Below are positions 63,967 to 64,000 of a DNA stretch of 64,000 bases, piece by piece (within the stretch, counting starts at the first letter, position 1; every line of letters begins with the position of its first letter). Both the position numbers and the translations under genes were made by a program. Origin of the DNA: Nocardia cyriacigeorgica (GTDB taxonomy: Bacteria; Actinomycetota; Actinomycetes; Mycobacteriales; Mycobacteriaceae). Where the stretch lies: positions 434,001 through 498,000 of the forward strand of contig NZ_JAAGUY010000001.1 of NCBI RefSeq assembly GCF_010868145.1, given 5' to 3'. The notes beneath the pieces are model-generated. The model was not told the DNA's origin and did no database searches. It saw nothing but the letters and a program-made list of their open reading frames with translations.

Positions 63967-64000
63967 GTGCGTGGGTGTTTCCTCAGAAGGCGACCGATTG

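Overview
The window is high-GC DNA with dense, often overlapping genes. mshC (mycothiol synthesis), an MmpL transporter, an LppL-type lipoprotein, hmuTUV haem uptake, DUF3090/SCO1664-family genes and an F420-type oxidoreductase point to a mycolic-acid actinomycete (Mycobacteriales). Nocardia or a close relative is my best guess; this is inference from gene content, not a search result. I see no rRNA, tRNA or CRISPR array.

Layout. 0-5 kb: IclR regulator and glpK (overlapping), a secreted class-2 lipase and a cytochrome P450. 5-7.8 kb: an imine-reductase-like gene and a small DivIVA-domain operon set among gene wreckage (two methyltransferase pieces, a flavin monooxygenase cut short, a Tn3 transposase relic). 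7.8-11 kb: winged-helix and TetR genes, then a TetR/enoyl-CoA hydratase pair behind a perfect palindromic operator. 11-14.4 kb: haem uptake operon hmuT-U-V, with a small Cys-rich ORF wedged between hmuU and hmuV by 4-nt overlaps on both sides. 15.7-20.3 kb: housekeeping run uppP, histidine phosphatase, DUF3090, SCO1664-family gene, mshC. 20.3-33 kb: accessory region with an arginase-like enzyme, a Tat-exported metallo-hydrolase, an Erm-like rRNA methyltransferase, MepB, a BtrH-like protein, an MmpL operon, several broken genes and three sets of duplicated gene 3' ends. 33-35.6 kb: lppL, DUF5703 gene, pyrD. 36-40.6 kb: PfkB-like kinase with a GTP cyclohydrolase II paralogue behind 20-bp phased repeats, then an acyl-CoA synthetase. 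40,655-45,965: a complete Tn3-family transposon (56-bp terminal repeats, TTCTG target duplication, res region, resolvase, methyltransferase cargo) whose transposase carries a nonsense codon and a frameshift; it entered the last codon of a PEBP gene. 46-50.4 kb: PEBP, M20 peptidase, an orphan N6-adenine DNA methyltransferase and a membrane-anchored coiled-coil protein. 50.4-64 kb: HxlR with two tandem reductase paralogues, WYL/RidA, DUF488, gdhA, sirtuin, DUF72, a TetR/membrane-protein pair with a 16-bp perfect palindrome, and a GntR module whose TTGGTATACCAA-type sites lie upstream of an ankyrin lipoprotein, a deaminase and gntR itself.

How it fits together. The pieces uppP-to-mshC, lppL-DUF5703-pyrD and PEBP-M20 peptidase match one contiguous block of Mycobacterium tuberculosis as I remember it (Rv2130c to Rv2141c). 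Here the block is interrupted by about 13 kb of accessory DNA after mshC and by the kinase/cyclohydrolase/ligase genes plus the transposon after pyrD. Most of the unusual signals lie in or next to these interruptions.
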